Below, one piece after another: positions 18,785 through 28,167 of a stretch of 64,000 nucleotides of DNA. Below the pieces are notes generated by a model. It saw only the letters and a list, made by a program, of their open reading frames with translations. It was not told where the DNA came from and made no database searches. Source of the stretch: Sinorhizobium sp. RAC02 (GTDB lineage Bacteria > Pseudomonadota > Alphaproteobacteria > Rhizobiales > Rhizobiaceae). A program made the translations under genes and the position numbers. Numbering within the stretch: position 1 is the stretch's first letter; each line of letters begins with the position of its first letter. The stretch is from positions 1,302,001 to 1,366,000 of the forward strand of contig NZ_CP016450.1 in NCBI RefSeq assembly GCF_001713395.1, in the 5' to 3' direction.

Positions 18785-19504
18785 ATGAAATTTGATCCGC
18801 CGCTCGTCTCCGGCACCCTCGTGCAGCGCTACAAGCGCTTCCTGTTCGACGCCATTCTCGACGATGGTTCGGCGATCACCGGCTCATGCCCCAACACCGG
18901 CTCCATGCGCGGCCTGACGGCACCAGGCTCGCGCATCTGGATGTCGACAAGCGACAGCCCGACGCGAAAACACCGCCACCGGCTGGAGCTGGTGGAGGCG
19001 GACGACACGGTCGTCGGTGTCAATACCGGCCTGCCGAACCGGCTTGCCGAGGAGGCGATCCTTGCCGGTCTCGTCGCCGATCTCGGTACCTATCCCGTGC
19101 TGGAACGGGAACGGAAATACGGCCGCAATTCGCGCATCGACATCCTGCTTTCCGGTCCCGATCGGCCGGCGGCCTATGTCGAGGTCAAGAACGTGCATTT
19201 CCGACGCACCCCCGACCTCGCCGAATTTCCCGACACGGTGACGGAGCGCGGCGCCAAGCACCTCGAAGAGCTCGGCGACATGGCCGAGGCCGGCTTTCGC
19301 GCCGTCATGCTCTATCTCATCCAGCGCGAGGACTGCGAACGCTTCCAGATCTGCGCCGATCTCGACCCGACCTATGCGACCGGCTTCCGGCGGGCGCGGG
19401 CGCGCGGTGTCGAGGCCTATGCGGTCAAATGTGCGGTTACATCCCAGCAAATCCAGCCTGTGGCATCGATCGCCATGGACGAACCCGGTGCGGCTGCTTT
19501 ATGA
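18785..19504 (+). CDS. sfsA: SfsA family DNA-binding/nuclease protein
   Basis: Sugar fermentation stimulation protein A homologue, 239 residues. The family has an OB-fold N-terminus and a PD-(D/E)XK nuclease-like C-terminal part; visible signatures are CPNTGSM near residue 36, YVEVKNVHF near residue 135 (the D/ExK strand) and [16 protein letters not shown]. Role in rhizobia is not established. Six bases after phaC and 30 before map, all on the same strand. Confidence 0.92.
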   Translation: MKFDPPLVSGTLVQRYKRFLFDAILDDGSAITGSCPNTGSMRGLTAPGSRIWMSTSDSPTRKHRHRLELVEADDTVVGVNTGLPNRLAEEAILAGLVADLGTYPVLERERKYGRNSRIDILLSGPDRPAAYVEVKNVHFRRTPDLAEFPDTVTERGAKHLEELGDMAEAGFRAVMLYLIQREDCERFQICADLDPTYATGFRRARARGVEAYAVKCAVTSQQIQPVASIAMDEPGAAAL

Positions 19505-19534
19505 ACAGTCACAAAGACTAGCGAAAGTTCGACC

Positions 19535-20362
19535 ATGGTGACCTATATCGACGCGACCTCCGCGCCGCTGAAGAATACGGGCGTGATCCGCCTTTACGAC
19601 GCGGACGCCTTTGCCGGCATGCGCAAGGCCTGCCAGCTGACGGCGCGCTGCCTCGATGAGCTCTATCCGCTGGTAAAGCCGGGTGTCGCCACCGATGTCA
19701 TCGACCGCTTCGTCTTCGAATTCGGCATGGATCACGGCGCACTTCCCGCCACGCTGAACTACCGCGGCTACACGAAATCCAGCTGCACCTCAATCAACCA
19801 CGTCGTCTGCCACGGCATTCCCAACGACAAGCCGCTGCGCGAAGGTGACGTCGTCAACATCGACGTCACCTATATCCTGGATGGCTGGCACGGCGATTCG
19901 AGTCGCATGTATCCGGTCGGCGAGATCAAGCGCGCCGCCGAGCGCCTGCTGGAAGTCACCCACGAATGCCTGATGCGCGGCATCGCCGCCGTCCGGCCGG
20001 GTGCGCGCACCGGCGCGATCGGCGAGGCGATCCAGGCCCATGCGGAAGCCGAGCGCTGCTCCGTCGTGCGCGATTTCTGCGGCCACGGCGTCGGCCGGCT
20101 CTTCCACGATGCGCCGAACATCCTGCATTACGGGCGCGCCAATGAAGGCCCGGAGATGCGGGAGGGCATGATCTTCACCATCGAGCCGATGATCAACCTC
20201 GGCCGCCCGCATGTGAAGGTCCTCTCCGACGGCTGGACCGCGGTGACCCGCGACCGTTCGCTTTCGGCGCAGTACGAGCACACGGTTGGCGTGACGGCCG
20301 ACGGCTGCGAAATCTTCACCCTGTCGCCCGGCGGTCTCGACCGCCCCGGCCTCCCCGCTTAG
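19535..20362 (+). CDS. map: Type I methionine aminopeptidase
   Basis: Removes the initiator methionine from nascent proteins. The 275-residue pita-bread enzyme shows all five metal ligands in context: the two Asp in [18 protein letters not shown], His in [12 protein letters not shown], Glu in FTIEPMI and Glu in QYEHTVGVT. Length is typical. sfsA-map-radC is a conserved rhizobial order and the seven-base gap to radC suggests an operon. Confidence 0.95.
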   Translation: MVTYIDATSAPLKNTGVIRLYDADAFAGMRKACQLTARCLDELYPLVKPGVATDVIDRFVFEFGMDHGALPATLNYRGYTKSSCTSINHVVCHGIPNDKPLREGDVVNIDVTYILDGWHGDSSRMYPVGEIKRAAERLLEVTHECLMRGIAAVRPGARTGAIGEAIQAHAEAERCSVVRDFCGHGVGRLFHDAPNILHYGRANEGPEMREGMIFTIEPMINLGRPHVKVLSDGWTAVTRDRSLSAQYEHTVGVTADGCEIFTLSPGGLDRPGLPA

Positions 20363-20369
20363 GCCGCCC

Positions 20370-21197
20370 ATGACAGGACCGCGCGGACGAAAGCATACGA
20401 CATCGCCCGCCAGCGCGGGGGACGCGTCCGCGCCTGCAGAGGATCTGTTCCACGACACCGATGAACGGGGCCATTTCTTCGAACAGCCTGCCCGCACATC
20501 AACCGCCAAAGCGGTTCCCATCGAGGAAAAGCACTATCACGGTCACCGCGAGCGGCTCCGGGCGCGTTTCAGCGGCTTTGGCGATGGCGCCCTTGCCGAT
20601 TATGAAATCCTCGAATTGCTGCTCTTCCGGCTGATCCCGCGCCGCGACACCAAGCCGGTGGCAAAGGCCCTGCTCGACCGTTTCGGCACGCTATCCGGTG
20701 TCTTCGGCGCGACGCCCGCCCTCCTGCAGGAGGTGAAGGGCATCGGTGAAGCGGTGGCGATGGATCTGAAGCTGATCGCCGCCGTCGCACAGCGCACGCT
20801 GAAGAGCGAGATCCGCAACAAGACGGTGCTCGCCTCCTGGTCCTCGGTCATCCAATATTGCCACGCCGTGATGGCGCACGAGCCGCGCGAACAGTTCCGC
20901 ATCCTCTTCCTCGACAAGCGCAACACGCTCATCGCCGACGAGGTGCAGGGGCTGGGCACGGTCGACCACACGCCGGTCTATCCGCGAGAAGTGGTGCGCC
21001 GGGCGCTGGAACTGTCGTCGACGGCGATCATCCTCGTTCACAATCACCCCTCCGGTGACCCGACCCCGTCGCGGGCCGACATCGACATGACGAAGACGAT
21101 CGTGGAAACCGCCCGCCCGCTTGGTATCACGGTGCACGACCACATCATCATCGGAAAAGACGGGCATGCCAGTCTCAAGGGATTGAGACTTATGTGA
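20370..21197 (+). CDS. radC: RadC family JAB/MPN domain protein
   Basis: A 275-residue RadC protein. The N-terminal helical region carries a helix-hairpin-helix ([13 protein letters not shown]) near residue 125; the C-terminal JAMM metalloprotease-like domain has [18 protein letters not shown] (HxHPSGDP...D) near residue 228, with the upstream Glu in [10 protein letters not shown]. Historically named as a DNA repair protein, but that role is doubtful in this family and the in vivo substrate is unknown. The first 55 residues are a non-conserved polar extension. Confidence 0.92.
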   Translation: MTGPRGRKHTTSPASAGDASAPAEDLFHDTDERGHFFEQPARTSTAKAVPIEEKHYHGHRERLRARFSGFGDGALADYEILELLLFRLIPRRDTKPVAKALLDRFGTLSGVFGATPALLQEVKGIGEAVAMDLKLIAAVAQRTLKSEIRNKTVLASWSSVIQYCHAVMAHEPREQFRILFLDKRNTLIADEVQGLGTVDHTPVYPREVVRRALELSSTAIILVHNHPSGDPTPSRADIDMTKTIVETARPLGITVHDHIIIGKDGHASLKGLRLM

Positions 21198-21334
21198 TAC
21201 CCCAAATTTGGATGAGCGTTCTTTCATCCGATTGAAATGCTTTGCTGCCACATACGGTTGACGAAATTTGCACGGCGAAGACAATTGCTGCGACGCAATA
21301 TGATTCTTCCCGCACAGGACCAGGGCCATCTCAC

Positions 21335-22741
21335 ATGCAGGAATATGATCTCGTCGTCGTGGGCAGCGGCCCCGCAGGCCGCCGTGGCGCCATTCAGGCA
21401 GCCAAGCTCGGGCGCAAGGTTCTCGTTATCGAACAGGGCAAGCGCGTTGGTGGCGTCTCGGTGCACACCGGCACCATTCCCTCCAAGACGCTGCGCGAAA
21501 CCGCACTGAACCTGTCCGGCTGGCGCGAACGCGGCTTCTATGGCCGCTCCTACCGTGTGAAGCAGGAAATCAGCGCCGACGACCTGCGCCGCCGCCTGCT
21601 CATCACGCTCGACCACGAAGTGGACGTACTGGAGCATCAATTCGCCCGCAACCGCGTGCAGCACATTCGCGGCAAGGCGAAGTTCGTGACGCCCGATACG
21701 ATGGAAATCGTCAAGGACGACGGCGAGATCATCCATGTGAAGGGGGCCAGCATCATGCTCGCCGTCGGCACGAAGCCCTACCGCCCGTCGAACATCCCCT
21801 TCGATGGCGTCAGCGTTCTCGACAGCGACGAGTTGCTCGACATCCAGGATCTGCCGCGTTCCATGGCCGTCATCGGCGCCGGCGTCATCGGCATCGAATA
21901 TGCCACGATCTTCTCGGCGCTCGACACGCAGGTAACGGTCATCGACCCGAAATCGACGATCCTCGATTTCATCGACAAGGAAATCGTCGAAGACTTCATC
22001 TACGAACTGCGCGACCGCAACATGAAGCTGATCCTCGGCCAGAAGGCCGACAAGGTCGAAAAGCTGGCAAACGGCAAGTGCGAGATCACACTCGACAACG
22101 GCCGCCACGTCACCTGCGACATGGTGCTCTATGCCGCCGGCCGCGTCGGCGCGACGGACAGCCTGAACCTTGCGGCGGCCGGCCTCGCCGCCGATTCGCG
22201 TGGCCGCCTCAGCGTCAATCCGGAAACCTTCCAGACCGAAGTGCCGCACATCTTTGCCGCCGGCGATGTCGTCGGCTTCCCGAGCCTCGCCTCCACCTCG
22301 ATGGAACAGGGCCGCATCGCCGCCCGCGTCGCCGTCGGCGCCATCGCCAAGGAGCCGCCGAAATATTTCCCCTACGGCATCTATGCCGTGCCGGAAATCT
22401 CGACCTGCGGCCTCACGGAGGAAGAGGTCAAGGAGCGCGGCATTCCCTATGAATGCGGCATGGCGCGGTTCCGCGAGACCTCGCGCGGCCACATCATGGG
22501 GCTGAATTCCGGCCTGCTGAAGATGATTTTCTCGCTCAAGACGCGCCGCCTGCTCGGCGTGCACATCGTCGGCGAAGGCGCCACCGAACTCGTCCATATC
22601 GGCCAGGCCGTGTTGAACCTGAAGGGCACCGTCGAATATTTCGTCGAGAACACCTTCAACTACCCGACGCTCGCCGAAGCCTACAAGATTGCCGGTCTCG
22701 ACGCCTGGAACCGCATGGGCGACCTGTCGCAGGCGGGCTGA
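21335..22741 (+). CDS. sthA: Soluble pyridine nucleotide transhydrogenase (Si-specific)
   Basis: FAD enzyme interconverting NADPH and NADH. The 468-residue protein has the FAD motif VVGSGPAGRRGA at residues 7-18, the second Rossmann GAGVIGIEYA near residue 188, the ATG-like/FAD GD motif FAAGDVVGFPSLA near 307 and the dimerisation domain. Unlike lipoamide dehydrogenases it has no CxxxxC: the segment reads GGVSVHTGTIPSKTLRE, so both cysteines are absent, consistent with a transhydrogenase. The start MQEYDLVVVGSG at 21335 is used rather than longer in-frame starts. Confidence 0.9.
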   Translation: MQEYDLVVVGSGPAGRRGAIQAAKLGRKVLVIEQGKRVGGVSVHTGTIPSKTLRETALNLSGWRERGFYGRSYRVKQEISADDLRRRLLITLDHEVDVLEHQFARNRVQHIRGKAKFVTPDTMEIVKDDGEIIHVKGASIMLAVGTKPYRPSNIPFDGVSVLDSDELLDIQDLPRSMAVIGAGVIGIEYATIFSALDTQVTVIDPKSTILDFIDKEIVEDFIYELRDRNMKLILGQKADKVEKLANGKCEITLDNGRHVTCDMVLYAAGRVGATDSLNLAAAGLAADSRGRLSVNPETFQTEVPHIFAAGDVVGFPSLASTSMEQGRIAARVAVGAIAKEPPKYFPYGIYAVPEISTCGLTEEEVKERGIPYECGMARFRETSRGHIMGLNSGLLKMIFSLKTRRLLGVHIVGEGATELVHIGQAVLNLKGTVEYFVENTFNYPTLAEAYKIAGLDAWNRMGDLSQAG

Positions 22742-22761
22742 GCCATCGGGGGGCGACGCGC

Positions 22762-23565
22762 ATGAAAATCCTGTCGCTGAACGTCTGGGGCGGCATGCTG
22801 CATGCGCCGCTCCTCGCCTATCTCGCCGCCGTCGATGCCGATGTCTATTGCCTGCAGGAGGTGCCGCGTGCCGTCGCCGCGCGGTCCGACTGGCTGACCT
22901 ACCGCGATGGCGCGGTGGAACTCCAGCAACACTCAAACCTCTACAAGGAAATCGCAACCGCCCTGCCCGGCCATGACGGCTTCTTCGCACCGGCGATGCG
23001 CGGTGAACTGATCGACGGCGACCGTCCCTGCTGGCAAGAGTTCGGCCTCGCCACCTTCATCCGGCAGGACGTCGCGGTGATCGGCCAGGCGCTCGATTTC
23101 ATCCACCAGAGCTTTTCTCCGCATGGCTTCGGCGCTCACCCACGCTCGCGCAATGCGCATGCCTTCCGGCTCTACGACTACGCAGCGGATCGTCCGCTTA
23201 CCGTCGTGCAGTTCCATGGCCTGCGGACCGTGGACGGCAAGGACGACACGCCGAGCCGCGATGCGCAGGCGGAAGCGCTGATTGCCCTCGTCAATCGCCT
23301 TCATCGCCCGGGCGATGGCCTCGTGCTTTGCGGCGATTTCAACCTGCTGCCGGACAGTCGCACCTTCGATGCACTCTCGCGCCTCGGCCTCACCGATCTC
23401 GTCACCACCCGCGGCTTCATCGACACGCGAACGTCGCTCTACACCAAGCCGGGCCGCTATGCGGATTACATGCTGGTGAATGACGCCGTACCCGTCGCGG
23501 CTTTCACGGTCGTGGAGACACCCGAGGTCTCCGACCACCGGGCACTGCTCCTCACGACAGATTGA
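22762..23565 (+). CDS. Endonuclease/exonuclease/phosphatase family hydrolase
   Basis: A 267-residue protein of the EEP superfamily (DNase I / AP endonuclease / inositol phosphatase fold). The conserved active-site elements are visible: SLNVWGG at residues 5-11, YCLQEVPR near 34 (metal Glu), VQFHGL, LCGDFNLLPDS near 190 and SDHRALL at the C-terminus. Without a signal peptide it should be cytoplasmic. The substrate cannot be told. It starts 20 bases after sthA, so cotranscription is possible. Confidence 0.85.
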   Translation: MKILSLNVWGGMLHAPLLAYLAAVDADVYCLQEVPRAVAARSDWLTYRDGAVELQQHSNLYKEIATALPGHDGFFAPAMRGELIDGDRPCWQEFGLATFIRQDVAVIGQALDFIHQSFSPHGFGAHPRSRNAHAFRLYDYAADRPLTVVQFHGLRTVDGKDDTPSRDAQAEALIALVNRLHRPGDGLVLCGDFNLLPDSRTFDALSRLGLTDLVTTRGFIDTRTSLYTKPGRYADYMLVNDAVPVAAFTVVETPEVSDHRALLLTTD

Positions 23566-23607
23566 AGACGAACGAACGCCGCAACGTGGGCCGAAAGAAC
23601 GATCCCC

Positions 23608-24231
23608 TCACCCCACCTTCGGCCGCGTCATGGCAAAGACATCCGCCCCACCATCGGTATAATCCATATAGCCCATCCGGCCGAGCGGACGGGCGACAGC
23701 CATGTCGATCATGCCGTCGCGCAGGATTTCCGGGCTGATATGGATGCCGACGACCTGGCCGAACACCACCCAGTTGTCCGTTTCCCGGCCTTCGATATCG
23801 ACCGGCCGCAGAATCTGCGTCGCCCGGCATTCCAGTGCCGCATAGGCCTCGCCGACATAGGGCGCATCGACCAGGCGACCGGTCACCGGCGTCAAGCCGG
23901 AGAGGTCGAATTCATCGACCTCCCGCGGCACGGTGGCCGAACTCAGGTTCATCTGTTCGGCGAGATGCCGGCTCGCCAGCGAGCAGGTGAAGACGCCGGT
24001 TTCCTCGATGTTCGTCACGCTGTCCTTGTGGCCGCTGGAGGAAAACATCACCAGCTTCGGCCTGTCGCTGATCGCATTGAAGAACGAATAGGGCGACAGG
24101 TTCAGCCCCCCATTCGCCGCCTTCGTACCGATCCAGCCGATCGGCCGCGGTGCGACGATCGCCTTGAAGGGATCGTGCTTCAGGCCGTGCGCGTTTTGCG
24201 CTGTCTCGTAGAACAACGCGTCAGGCGTCAT
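23608..24231 (-). CDS. Flavin reductase family (FMN-binding split-barrel) protein
   Basis: A 207-residue member of the DIM6/NTAB flavin reductase-like family, which binds FMN or FAD and reduces it with NAD(P)H. Conserved parts are [12 protein letters not shown] near residue 30, [14 protein letters not shown] and a conserved E/N-rich [13 protein letters not shown] segment. A longer start at 24258 exists, but the ATG at 24231 overlaps the end of the nitroreductase gene by 11 bases, a normal coupling. It and the nitroreductase likely form a two-gene flavin-dependent redox operon. Confidence 0.85.
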   Translation of the reverse strand: MTPDALFYETAQNAHGLKHDPFKAIVAPRPIGWIGTKAANGGLNLSPYSFFNAISDRPKLVMFSSSGHKDSVTNIEETGVFTCSLASRHLAEQMNLSSATVPREVDEFDLSGLTPVTGRLVDAPYVGEAYAALECRATQILRPVDIEGRETDNWVVFGQVVGIHISPEILRDGMIDMAVARPLGRMGYMDYTDGGADVFAMTRPKVG

Positions 24232-24805
24232 CGCCAACCCATGTGACGATCTCGGCAAGCTCCGGCCGCGGCCGTTCGGTCGGCGGTACGGTCGGCGTGC
24301 CGATATGGATGAAGCCGGCGACCTTTTCGCCTTCGTTCACGCCGAGGATCGCATAGGCGCGTGCGTCGAAGGCATACCATTCCGTCAGCCAGTTCGAGGC
24401 GAAGCCATGCGCGTTGGCGGCCATCACAAGATTGAGGCAGACGGCGCCGGCCGACATCAGCTGCTCCCATTCCGGGATCTTGAAATGCGGTGCTGCACGG
24501 CTGACGACGGCGACCACGACGGGCGCGCGGGTCAACCGCGTATTCTCCACCTTGACCATTTCGTCGGACAGGTCCGGTCTGTCACCGATGGCGATCTTTG
24601 CCAGCTCCTCGCTGATGCGCCGGCGTTCCTCGCCGCGATAGACGATGAAGCGCCAGGGGGCGAGCTTGCCGTGGTCCGGCACGCGCGAGGCGAGCGTCAG
24701 CATCTCCTCGACCTCCGCTTTCGAGGGGCCGGGCTCGCCCATCTGGAAGGCAGGGATCGACCGGCGGGTCGAAAGATAATCGATCAGCTTGATTTCGGTT
24801 TTCAT
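24221..24805 (-). CDS. Nitroreductase family protein
   Basis: A 194-residue FMN-dependent nitroreductase-like oxidoreductase. It has the RRSIPAFQ N-terminal FMN-phosphate motif, [10 protein letters not shown] near residue 48, and the late GASNWL-like [12 protein letters not shown] and [16 protein letters not shown] segments of the YdjA-type subgroup. It may reduce nitro- or quinone compounds; the natural substrate is unknown. Transcribed ahead of the flavin reductase gene and divergent from a secreted protein gene. Confidence 0.88.
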   Translation of the reverse strand: MKTEIKLIDYLSTRRSIPAFQMGEPGPSKAEVEEMLTLASRVPDHGKLAPWRFIVYRGEERRRISEELAKIAIGDRPDLSDEMVKVENTRLTRAPVVVAVVSRAAPHFKIPEWEQLMSAGAVCLNLVMAANAHGFASNWLTEWYAFDARAYAILGVNEGEKVAGFIHIGTPTVPPTERPRPELAEIVTWVGDDA

Positions 24806-24904
24806 CGGGAGGGAGTTCCAATAACGTGCCGCGGGCGCGGCCTTGAAAATGCCATTAGCCGGGTCTTCAAGTGGAGCCTTACAGTCAGGAAGTCAACCAT
24901 CCCC

Positions 24905-25897
24905 ATGCGCATGCCGATCCATCCCGCCATTGCCGTGAGCCTTGCCATGGCGAGCCTCGTCTCGTCGTTTGTTCCGGCTCGTGCGCAGGATGCGGTCGAT
25001 AGTTTCTCCCAGGTCACCACGCCGCTGAAAGGCAGCAAGCTGACCTCGTTCAATCCGATCGTAACGGGCGAAGCGACACCGAAAAACCTGCGCGACATCA
25101 CCTGCGAGGCGCTGCTGACCAAGGATGGCAGCCCGATGCAGCATGGCCTGACCTGGCGCGTCTTCTCGCCGATCCCGGCGGCCGATGGCAAATTGCCGCT
25201 GCTGGCCACCTCCGAGGGCGGCACGGCCGCCTTCCAGCTCGTGCCCGGCGAATATTTCGTCAACGTCGCCTTCGGCCGCGCGGGCGCCACCAAGAAGCTG
25301 CTCGTTCCCGAATCCGGAGATGTCGACAAGCAGGTCATGGTGCTTGATGCCGGCGGCATCATGCTGAACGCTGTCTCGGGCTCGGACGTGCGCATCCCGC
25401 CGAAAGAGCTGAGCTTTTCCATCTTCGCCGCCGAAGTGCGCGAGGACGGCGAGCGCAATCTCGTGGTCGCCGAGGTGAAGCCGAATTCCGTCGTGCGCCT
25501 CAACGCCGGCACCTACCATGTCGTTTCGGACTATGGCTCGGTCAATGCCGTGATCCGCGCCGACATCCAGGTCGAGGCCGGTAAACTCACGCGCGCGACC
25601 ATCCAGCACCGCGCCGCAAAACTCACGCTGAAACTCGTCTCCGATCCCGGTGGCGAGGCGATTGCCGACACGGCCTGGTCGATCCTCACCTCCTCGGGCG
25701 ACACCGTCAGCGAAAGCGTCGGCGCCTTCCCGACGGTTGTTCTGGCCGAAGGCAGCTACATCGCGGTGGCGCGAAACAAGAACCGCATCTACCAGCGCGA
25801 CTTCACGGTAAAAGCCGGTGTCAACACGGATGTCGAAGTGCTGCTCGACGAAAACGCCAACGATGAGAAGGCGGCCGCGCAAGACGTGGTCGACTGA
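24905..25897 (+). CDS. Exported protein with repeated beta-rich segments, function unknown
   Basis: I do not recognise a named family. The 330-residue protein begins MRMPIHPAIAVSLAMASL with a signal peptide cleaved near ARAQD. The mature part shows three similar segments that end in a strand-turn pattern, for example LVPGEYFVNVAFG, LNAGTYHVVSDYG and LAEGSYIAVARNK, each followed by a VxAGK/T-type strand (DIQVEAGKLT, DFTVKAGVNT); this looks like tandem immunoglobulin-like or carboxypeptidase-regulatory-like modules. The C-terminus is acidic. An upstream extension of the frame overlaps the nitroreductase gene and is rejected. Periplasmic or surface location is inferred. Confidence 0.75.
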   Translation: MRMPIHPAIAVSLAMASLVSSFVPARAQDAVDSFSQVTTPLKGSKLTSFNPIVTGEATPKNLRDITCEALLTKDGSPMQHGLTWRVFSPIPAADGKLPLLATSEGGTAAFQLVPGEYFVNVAFGRAGATKKLLVPESGDVDKQVMVLDAGGIMLNAVSGSDVRIPPKELSFSIFAAEVREDGERNLVVAEVKPNSVVRLNAGTYHVVSDYGSVNAVIRADIQVEAGKLTRATIQHRAAKLTLKLVSDPGGEAIADTAWSILTSSGDTVSESVGAFPTVVLAEGSYIAVARNKNRIYQRDFTVKAGVNTDVEVLLDENANDEKAAAQDVVD

Positions 25898-25984
25898 CCC
25901 GACGGAGAAATCCCGCGCCGGGTTGCAGCCTCGCGCAGCCGTGGTGCCGTTGCCGCGCAACAGCCCACCGCCGCCACGCTTGGT

Positions 25985-28042
25985 TTACAGAAGGAAGTCC
26001 GAGGCAGCGAGGCTTGTGATGTTGTCGAACAGGATCGAGAAGTCAGCCGCCTTGTCCCCGTCGGTATCTCCAGAGACGTAGACATCACCTCCGCTGGCTG
26101 TGTAACGCAGTTCGCCCGCCGCTCCGGTGAAGGCGTTTGTGCCACGGAACGTAAATGCCTGATTTCCATTTGCCGTTTCCGAGGCATCGATCCCGGAAAG
26201 ATTGATGCGGTCGCCTTCCGCACGGCTGAAATCTCTAACGATGTCACGCGTTGCAGCAGTAATACCACTTTCATCCAGGCTGACATAAAAAAAGACATCG
26301 GCCCCGCTGCCGCCAAAGACGATGTCCTGCCCCACACCGCCCCTGAGGGCATCATTGCCCGCCCCGCCGTACAGTGTGTCGTTGCCTGCATCGCCACGAA
26401 TGCCATCGTGGCCGTCGCCGCCCTCGAGCCTATCGTTCCCGCCACCGCCAAAAATGGTGTCGTTGCCCTTCTCGCCGAGAAGCTTGTTGGCGACGGCGCT
26501 ACCGACAAGCCTGTCTCCACCCCAGCCGCCGACGACGTTCTCGATGCCGACATAGGTGTCCCCCAATGCCTGGCCTGCAAGGCCTTTGCCTGCGGCGAGA
26601 TCAACGGAGACCGCCACGGAGAGATAGGCCGAGAAGGAAAGCGTATCCACATCGGCGCCGCCATTCATGTGGTCGATCGCGTCACTTGCAATAAAGCGAT
26701 CATTGCCGTTCTCGCCGTAGATCGTATTGGTTCCCTGGTCACCGAAGAGGATGTCGTCACCGTCGTTGCCGTGCAGGACGTCATCGCCTATGCCGCCTCT
26801 GAGGATGTCGTTTCCGGCATCGCCCCACATGTCGTCATTACCATCGCCACCCCAGATCTGGTCGTCGCCTTCCTTGCCGTAGACGCCATCATTGCCCGCA
26901 TCGCCCCACAGGGCATCGTTTCCAGCACCTCCGTTGACATTGTCGTTTCCGGTGCCACCACGGATGCTATCCGCGCCCTCCTCGCCATAGAGGTTGTCGT
27001 TTTCGGAGCCGCCATCCATCGTATCGTTACCGGTTCCGGCATAAATCGTGTCAAAGCCGGCATCGCCCGAAAGCCGGTCGCTTCCCTGGCCGCCGCTCAA
27101 GTAGTCGTTGCCGTTGCCGCCATAGAGGAAATCGTTGCCGTTTCTGCCATAGATCGTGTCGTTACCATCCTCGCCATAGAAAGAATCGTCGGCACCCAGA
27201 ATGAGAACCAATCCACCGTCGCCATCACTGCTATCGATGACGTCGTCCCCGGTGCCACCATAGACAGTGTCCCTGCCCGTACCGCCCTTGATGGTGTCCA
27301 GGCCAATGCCACCGTAAATGATGTCGTTACCTGTACCGCCGTCGATAATGTCATTGTGATAGTAGTTGGACTCGGCGATGAAGTATGCGCCATCACCCCA
27401 GATGGTGTCGTTGCCGCTCCCGCCCGACAGGTTGTCCCTACCCTCGTTGCCGAAAATCGTGTCCGCTCCGGCATCCCCGGCGATCAGGTCGTTGCCCAGG
27501 CCACCGGACATCGTGTCGTTGTCGCCGCCGCCTTGCATATCGTCATGGCCGTTGTCCCCCGACATCGTGTCAATGCCGAAGCTGCCGCGCATGGTGTCGG
27601 CGTCGTCGCCCCCGTACATCTCCTCGCTGCCGCTGCCGCCAAACATCTTGTCCGCGCCGGCACCGCCCCACATGACGCTGCTATGGCCGTCCACGCCCCA
27701 GAACGTATCCCAGCCCGCCCCGCCGAAGAGCTGGTCATAGCCGCCGCCGCCGCTGAGTATGTCATCGCCCTCGTCGCCATTCAGGATGTCGTTGCCAGCG
27801 CCGCCGTTGAGCTGGTCATGGCCTTTTCCGCCGTAGAGTTCATCCACGCCGTCGCCGCCGTAGAGCCTGTCATTGCCCCCCAGTCCATATAGTTTGTCGT
27901 TGCCGCCATACCCGTAGATCGTGTCGAACCAGTAGTTGTCGTCGTAGTAACCTGCACCTGTCTGCCAATTGGTCACGACCCAAGATTGACCTACGATTAC
28001 ATTGGCGAAATCGTTACCCTCAACAGTGCTGTAGCCCGGCAT
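25985..28042 (-). CDS. RTX (hemolysin-type calcium-binding repeat) secreted protein
   Basis: A 685-residue acidic protein. From about residue 40 to 570 it is an almost unbroken array of GGxGxDxLxG-type nonapeptides (for instance GGNDRLYGGDGVDELYGG), which form calcium-loaded parallel beta-rolls. The last 110 residues are a serralysin/RTX C-terminal cap (DVFFYVSLDES, VRDFSRAEGDRINLSGID) ending in hydrophobic DFLL, the usual uncleaved type I secretion signal. There is no Sec signal and no recognisable catalytic or toxin domain; the first 40 residues (MPGYSTVEGNDFANV) are also repeat-like. A good Shine-Dalgarno (GAGGAGA) precedes the ATG. No ABC exporter genes are nearby. Confidence 0.92.
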   Translation of the reverse strand: MPGYSTVEGNDFANVIVGQSWVVTNWQTGAGYYDDNYWFDTIYGYGGNDKLYGLGGNDRLYGGDGVDELYGGKGHDQLNGGAGNDILNGDEGDDILSGGGGYDQLFGGAGWDTFWGVDGHSSVMWGGAGADKMFGGSGSEEMYGGDDADTMRGSFGIDTMSGDNGHDDMQGGGDNDTMSGGLGNDLIAGDAGADTIFGNEGRDNLSGGSGNDTIWGDGAYFIAESNYYHNDIIDGGTGNDIIYGGIGLDTIKGGTGRDTVYGGTGDDVIDSSDGDGGLVLILGADDSFYGEDGNDTIYGRNGNDFLYGGNGNDYLSGGQGSDRLSGDAGFDTIYAGTGNDTMDGGSENDNLYGEEGADSIRGGTGNDNVNGGAGNDALWGDAGNDGVYGKEGDDQIWGGDGNDDMWGDAGNDILRGGIGDDVLHGNDGDDILFGDQGTNTIYGENGNDRFIASDAIDHMNGGADVDTLSFSAYLSVAVSVDLAAGKGLAGQALGDTYVGIENVVGGWGGDRLVGSAVANKLLGEKGNDTIFGGGGNDRLEGGDGHDGIRGDAGNDTLYGGAGNDALRGGVGQDIVFGGSGADVFFYVSLDESGITAATRDIVRDFSRAEGDRINLSGIDASETANGNQAFTFRGTNAFTGAAGELRYTASGGDVYVSGDTDGDKAADFSILFDNITSLAASDFLL

Positions 28043-28094
28043 GATATATTCTCCTCGGATTGCACGACAGCGGTCATCGCTGAAACAAGTCTTG

Positions 28095-28135
28095 CGGAAT
28101 CCTGTTCATCCGGGGATATTAACGCTACGGAATCC
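28095..28135. promoter_or_regulatory. CGGAATCC direct repeat in the RTX/LuxR divergent promoter region
   Basis: CGGAATCC occurs at 28095-28102 and 28128-28135, 33 bases apart (three helical turns), in the 125-base gap between the divergent RTX gene and regulator gene. A possible operator, by position only. Confidence 0.35.
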
Positions 28136-28167
28136 ACCCCACTATTCCCATCTGTGAGTACTTTCGC

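Noticed and set aside
21224..22990. 588-codon minus-strand frame over sthA
   Set aside because: Shadow frame; sthA has all FAD and NAD motifs on the plus strand.
26408..27892. 494-codon plus-strand frame across the RTX gene
   Set aside because: Mirror of the repeat array; regular repeats produce long open frames in other frames. The minus-strand frame carries real RTX motifs and a ribosome-binding site.
25985..28042. Tandem DNA repeats at 26-28 kb as a possible CRISPR array
   Set aside because: Repeats are imperfect, about 27 bases, without spacers, and encode the RTX nonapeptides.
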